The notes beneath the pieces are model-generated. The model searched no databases, had not been told where the DNA came from, and saw only the letters and a program-made list of their open reading frames with translations. DNA of 36,366 nt from an uncultured Pelagibacteraceae bacterium (GTDB lineage Bacteria > Pseudomonadota > Alphaproteobacteria > Pelagibacterales > Pelagibacteraceae), in NCBI GenBank assembly GCA_902543485.1, contig CACBYP010000011.1, positions 1 through 36,366 on the forward strand, in the 5' to 3' direction. Shown here piece after piece: positions 35,001-36,366 of this stretch. How positions within the stretch are numbered: the stretch's first letter is position 1; each line of letters opens with the position of its first letter. A program made the translations under genes and the position numbers.

Positions 35001-35516
35001 CCTTTGAATTTCTATGTAAATATTGTCTTGAAATTTTTCTTTTAACATGACCAGTATTTCTTCAATTTCATTGGTTAAACCTTTATTAAAAAGTGAACCA
35101 AAAAAACATTTAATAGAACCAGTCAAAATTATTATACCTTCAGAATTATTAAATAAGTCATCTAATTTACAATGGGGGGTAGTTGTTTCTGAATTTTCTA
35201 AATAAGATTTTGATGAGAGTTTAATTATATTTTTATATCCATCTTTATTTTTAGCTATAAGAGGTATTAAACCTTCAAATTCTTTATATTTAAATAAAAT
35301 CTGAGTTCCAATTATAGGCTGTGTGCCTACGGAAGTTAAATTTTCAGAAAACTCTAATGCGCCTGATAAATTATAAGTATCTGACAAGCCTAAGGATTTA
35401 ATTTTATTTTTTTTACAGAAATCTTTTAATTCTTCTATTTTTACTGCTCCTTCACAAATTGAATATTGAGTGTGTATTTTAAATTGATTGAATGTTTTGT
35501 TAATTGATTCTTTCAT
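32100..35516 (-). CDS. dnaE: DNA polymerase III alpha subunit (replicative polymerase)
   Basis: Catalytic subunit of the replicative polymerase. Length 1138, close to the E. coli protein (1160). Order: PHP domain (about 1-280); C-family polymerase palm with GPGRGSGAGSLVAW and the catalytic aspartates D403 and D405 in PDFDIDF; fingers with GLFQLESSGM, ALYRPGPM and YQEQVMQIA; a clamp-binding motif QIDLF at 912-916; and an OB-fold region near the C-terminus. The PHP metal site is eroded: the first histidine of the usual HxH is lysine (FKIHTQYS) and the TDHGN-type motif reads SDTYN, so proofreading must come from a separate DnaQ. It overlaps lolD by 17 nt, the lolC-lolD-dnaE order being typical of alphaproteobacteria. 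Confidence 0.98.
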   Translation of the reverse strand: MKESINKTFNQFKIHTQYSICEGAVKIEELKDFCKKNKIKSLGLSDTYNLSGALEFSENLTSVGTQPIIGTQILFKYKEFEGLIPLIAKNKDGYKNIIKLSSKSYLENSETTTPHCKLDDLFNNSEGIIILTGSIKCFFGSLFNKGLTNEIEEILVMLKEKFQDNIYIEIQRHNDLNEKDFENYNLKISAKLELPVIASHEVYYLDKDMFEAHDALMCIGEKTYVNDSNRIKLTNQHYFKSSNEMIEVFKDLPEALENNFNLPLRCSFKPNFSKPILPRISSSEKDPNEILKQLSIEGLKDKFKLVFDVDHIHIEKDEKYLKYKKRLDHEIRIIVKMNYSGYFLIVSDYIKWAKLNKIPVGPGRGSGAGSLVAWCLSITDIDPIKFNLIFERFLNPDRISMPDFDIDFCEEKRDLVFKYLTTKYKDSVAHIITFGKLKARMVIRDVGRVLGLPYGFIDSICKMIPFDPSRPMSLQECINVEPRLQKLIKEDKRVDRLVNLSLKLEGLNRNVATHAAGVVIADKKLTETVPLYKDNSADLLLPSTQFDMYSAENAGLIKFDFLGLKTLTVIDKAQKLINKINPEFNIEKINYEDQKVYELLSSGKTVGLFQLESSGMKDALINMKPNRLEDIIALVALYRPGPMSNIPIYNDCKHRIREPDYLHPKLEEILKPTYGVIIYQEQVMQIAQVLSGFTAGEADILRRAMGKKKRAELEKQKQRFVEGASKNGISKEIAASIFLKIEPFAEYGFNKSHAAAYALIAYQTAYLKTYYPHEFFVASMSTELSNQKKLSEFYEELKRLNIEIIRPDINKSFADFTSDGNFFYYALGAIKNVGFEAINNVIKERLKNGEFKSLIDFVNRVNPKDINKLQLEGLVQAGAFDKLNNNRQSLFKSIPNIILKSKNIHENKAINQIDLFGNQETEDNNFLDNCEDWDVDNKLNKEFETLGFYMSDHPLNQYKSIFKQYNITYFDEFENNKDILSSNVACTVLKVQEKKTQKGNSYGIIKFSDLSNIFELFIFSEIFELNRKILIEGNSIMLTLMKNYSDDNNNRSQRRINVKKMILLKDLLNKPIKNITFKFEDFQDFYKLNHLSKNSAETEVKIILYKNDKIHTFQLKDKRKVNNQLLNTLNLTKNIVIE

Positions 35517-36186
35517 TGGTGAATTTCATCTTACCACCAATCATTTTAATTTTACAATCTGCCATATTTGCAAAATATCTATTGTGGGTTGCAAAAATTA
35601 TAATTCTATTTTTTTCTTTTAAATTAAATAGAATTTTAAATATTTGTTTAGCATTTTCAAAATCTAAACTTCCAGTTGGTTCATCAGCCAGGATAATATT
35701 AGGCTCATTAATTAAAGCTCTAGCAATTGCTATTCTTTGATTTTCCCCACCGGAAAGCTCAGATGGATAATGATTTAATCTCGATGTTAAATCAAATTTT
35801 TTAATCAATTTTTTTGCTAACTCTGTTGATTTTGATTTATTATTAGAAATTAGCAAATTAGGCAGTATAACATTTTCAAGCGCTGTAAAATCAGGCAATA
35901 AATTTTTGTCTTGATAAATAATACCAATATTTTTTGATCTTACATTGTCATTCTCAATTGAACTATTTGTATCAATTTTCTTTTTATTAAATTCGATGAA
36001 ACCTGATGAAGGAATATCAATTAATGATAGTAAATTTAATAGTGTTGATTTACCAGATCCAGAGGGTCCTATAATTGAGTACACTTTGCCTGATTCAAAT
36101 TTAAAATTTATATTATTTAAAACTTTATGTGATTTATTTTTTTCATACTTTTTTGATAAATTGTTTAATTTTAAAAAATTATTCAT
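35500..36186 (-). CDS. lolD: Lipoprotein-releasing ABC transporter ATPase LolD
   Basis: ATPase of the LolCDE complex, which extracts lipoproteins from the inner membrane and hands them to LolA. Length 228. Complete ABC motifs: Walker A GPSGSGKST, Q-loop YQDKNLLPDFTALENV, signature LSGGENQRIAIARAL, Walker B ILADEPTGSLD and the switch histidine in FATHNR. The family (MacB/FtsE/LolD type) is shared with other exporters; the LolD assignment rests on the adjoining LolC/E-type permease end and on location before dnaE. It overlaps lolC by 8 nt and dnaE by 17 nt. Confidence 0.93.
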   Translation of the reverse strand: MNNFLKLNNLSKKYEKNKSHKVLNNINFKFESGKVYSIIGPSGSGKSTLLNLLSLIDIPSSGFIEFNKKKIDTNSSIENDNVRSKNIGIIYQDKNLLPDFTALENVILPNLLISNNKSKSTELAKKLIKKFDLTSRLNHYPSELSGGENQRIAIARALINEPNIILADEPTGSLDFENAKQIFKILFNLKEKNRIIIFATHNRYFANMADCKIKMIGGKMKFTNERIN

Positions 36187-36366
36187 ATTTAAGCGATTGT
36201 ATTGTATCTAATCTTGCTGCTTTAGAAGCTGGATAAATTGATACAACTGAAGTTGTTATAATTGAACATAAGGCAATTAAAATAATTGAATTAACATTTA
36301 TTTCTGATGGAAGAGTGCTTAAAAAGTAAATTTCTTCTGGAAATAACATTATATCAAACGTATTTG
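36179..36366 (-). CDS. lolC: LolC/LolE-family lipoprotein-releasing permease (C-terminal end only)
   Basis: Only the last 61 residues are in the window; the gene continues beyond base 36366. The reading frame gives a short periplasmic stretch with FLSTLPSEINV, a final membrane span (NSIILIALCSIITTSVVSI) and the family-typical end YPASKAARLDTIQSLKYE, matching the YPSxxAAxxxPxxxLRYE terminus of LolC/LolE/FtsX-like permeases. The stop TAA lies 5 bp inside lolD (8 nt overlap including it), supporting one transcription unit. Whether it is LolC, LolE or a single LolC/E-type protein cannot be told from this piece. Confidence 0.82.
   Translation of the reverse strand, partial: NTFDIMLFPEEIYFLSTLPSEINVNSIILIALCSIITTSVVSIYPASKAARLDTIQSLKYE

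Noticed and set aside
1..36366. Defence system, prophage, insertion sequence, CRISPR array or biosynthetic gene cluster
   Set aside because: Every gene is a core household or envelope gene, no transposase, integrase or spaced repeat is present, and no region differs in base composition apart from the short rpsB leader.

Overview
This window is a very AT-rich, gene-dense chromosomal segment. The coding density, almost complete lack of spacers, many 1-20 nt gene overlaps and alphaproteobacterial gene order point to a streamlined marine alphaproteobacterium, most likely SAR11 (Pelagibacterales) or a close relative. I count 37 protein genes: 35 complete and one cut at each edge. I found no tRNA, rRNA, mobile element, phage gene, CRISPR array or obvious recent transfer. 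No gene-free stretch exceeds about 125 bp.

Region 1 (1-4376, minus): ntrY-ntrX-trkA, a two-component nitrogen/redox-type system joined to the K+ uptake regulator TrkA (cut at the left edge). Region 2 (4413-6465, plus): ispDF-pgpA-pncC, for isoprenoid precursors, phosphatidylglycerol and NAD salvage. Region 3 (6478-12927, minus): tpiA-secG-pyrG-kdsA-eno-ftsB-lipA-coq10, mixing glycolysis, CTP and Kdo synthesis, secretion, division and lipoate synthesis. Region 4 (12985-20387, plus): a PpiD-like foldase followed by trpE-trpG-trpD-trpC, lexA (with a clear SOS box) and gltX. Region 5 (20370-36366, minus): lolC(partial)-lolD-dnaE, then rpsB-tsf-frr-uppS-cdsA-dxr-bamA-skp-lpxD-fabZ-lpxA-lpxI-lpxB, a long run covering translation, undecaprenyl and phospholipid precursors, outer-membrane assembly and lipid A.

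The genes work together mainly as an envelope factory: CdsA and PgpA (phospholipids), IspDF, Dxr and UppS (isoprenoid carrier), KdsA, PyrG and LpxA/D/I/B (lipid A-Kdo), FabZ (acyl chains), Skp/BamA (beta-barrel insertion), LolC/D (lipoproteins), SecG and PpiD (export and folding). Most transcription units must be translationally coupled because stop and start codons overlap.

I did not find a convincing undescribed biological system. The best signals are a GC-rich three-way-junction RNA leader in front of rpsB that pairs with its ribosome-binding site, an NtrX without the sigma-54 contact loop, a PpiD-like protein without a visible parvulin domain, an (AATTT)5 repeat over the rpsB stop codon, and several clean losses from otherwise conserved alphaproteobacterial gene blocks (pyrH, rseP, the pyruvate dehydrogenase genes, dusB-ntrBC, gltA).
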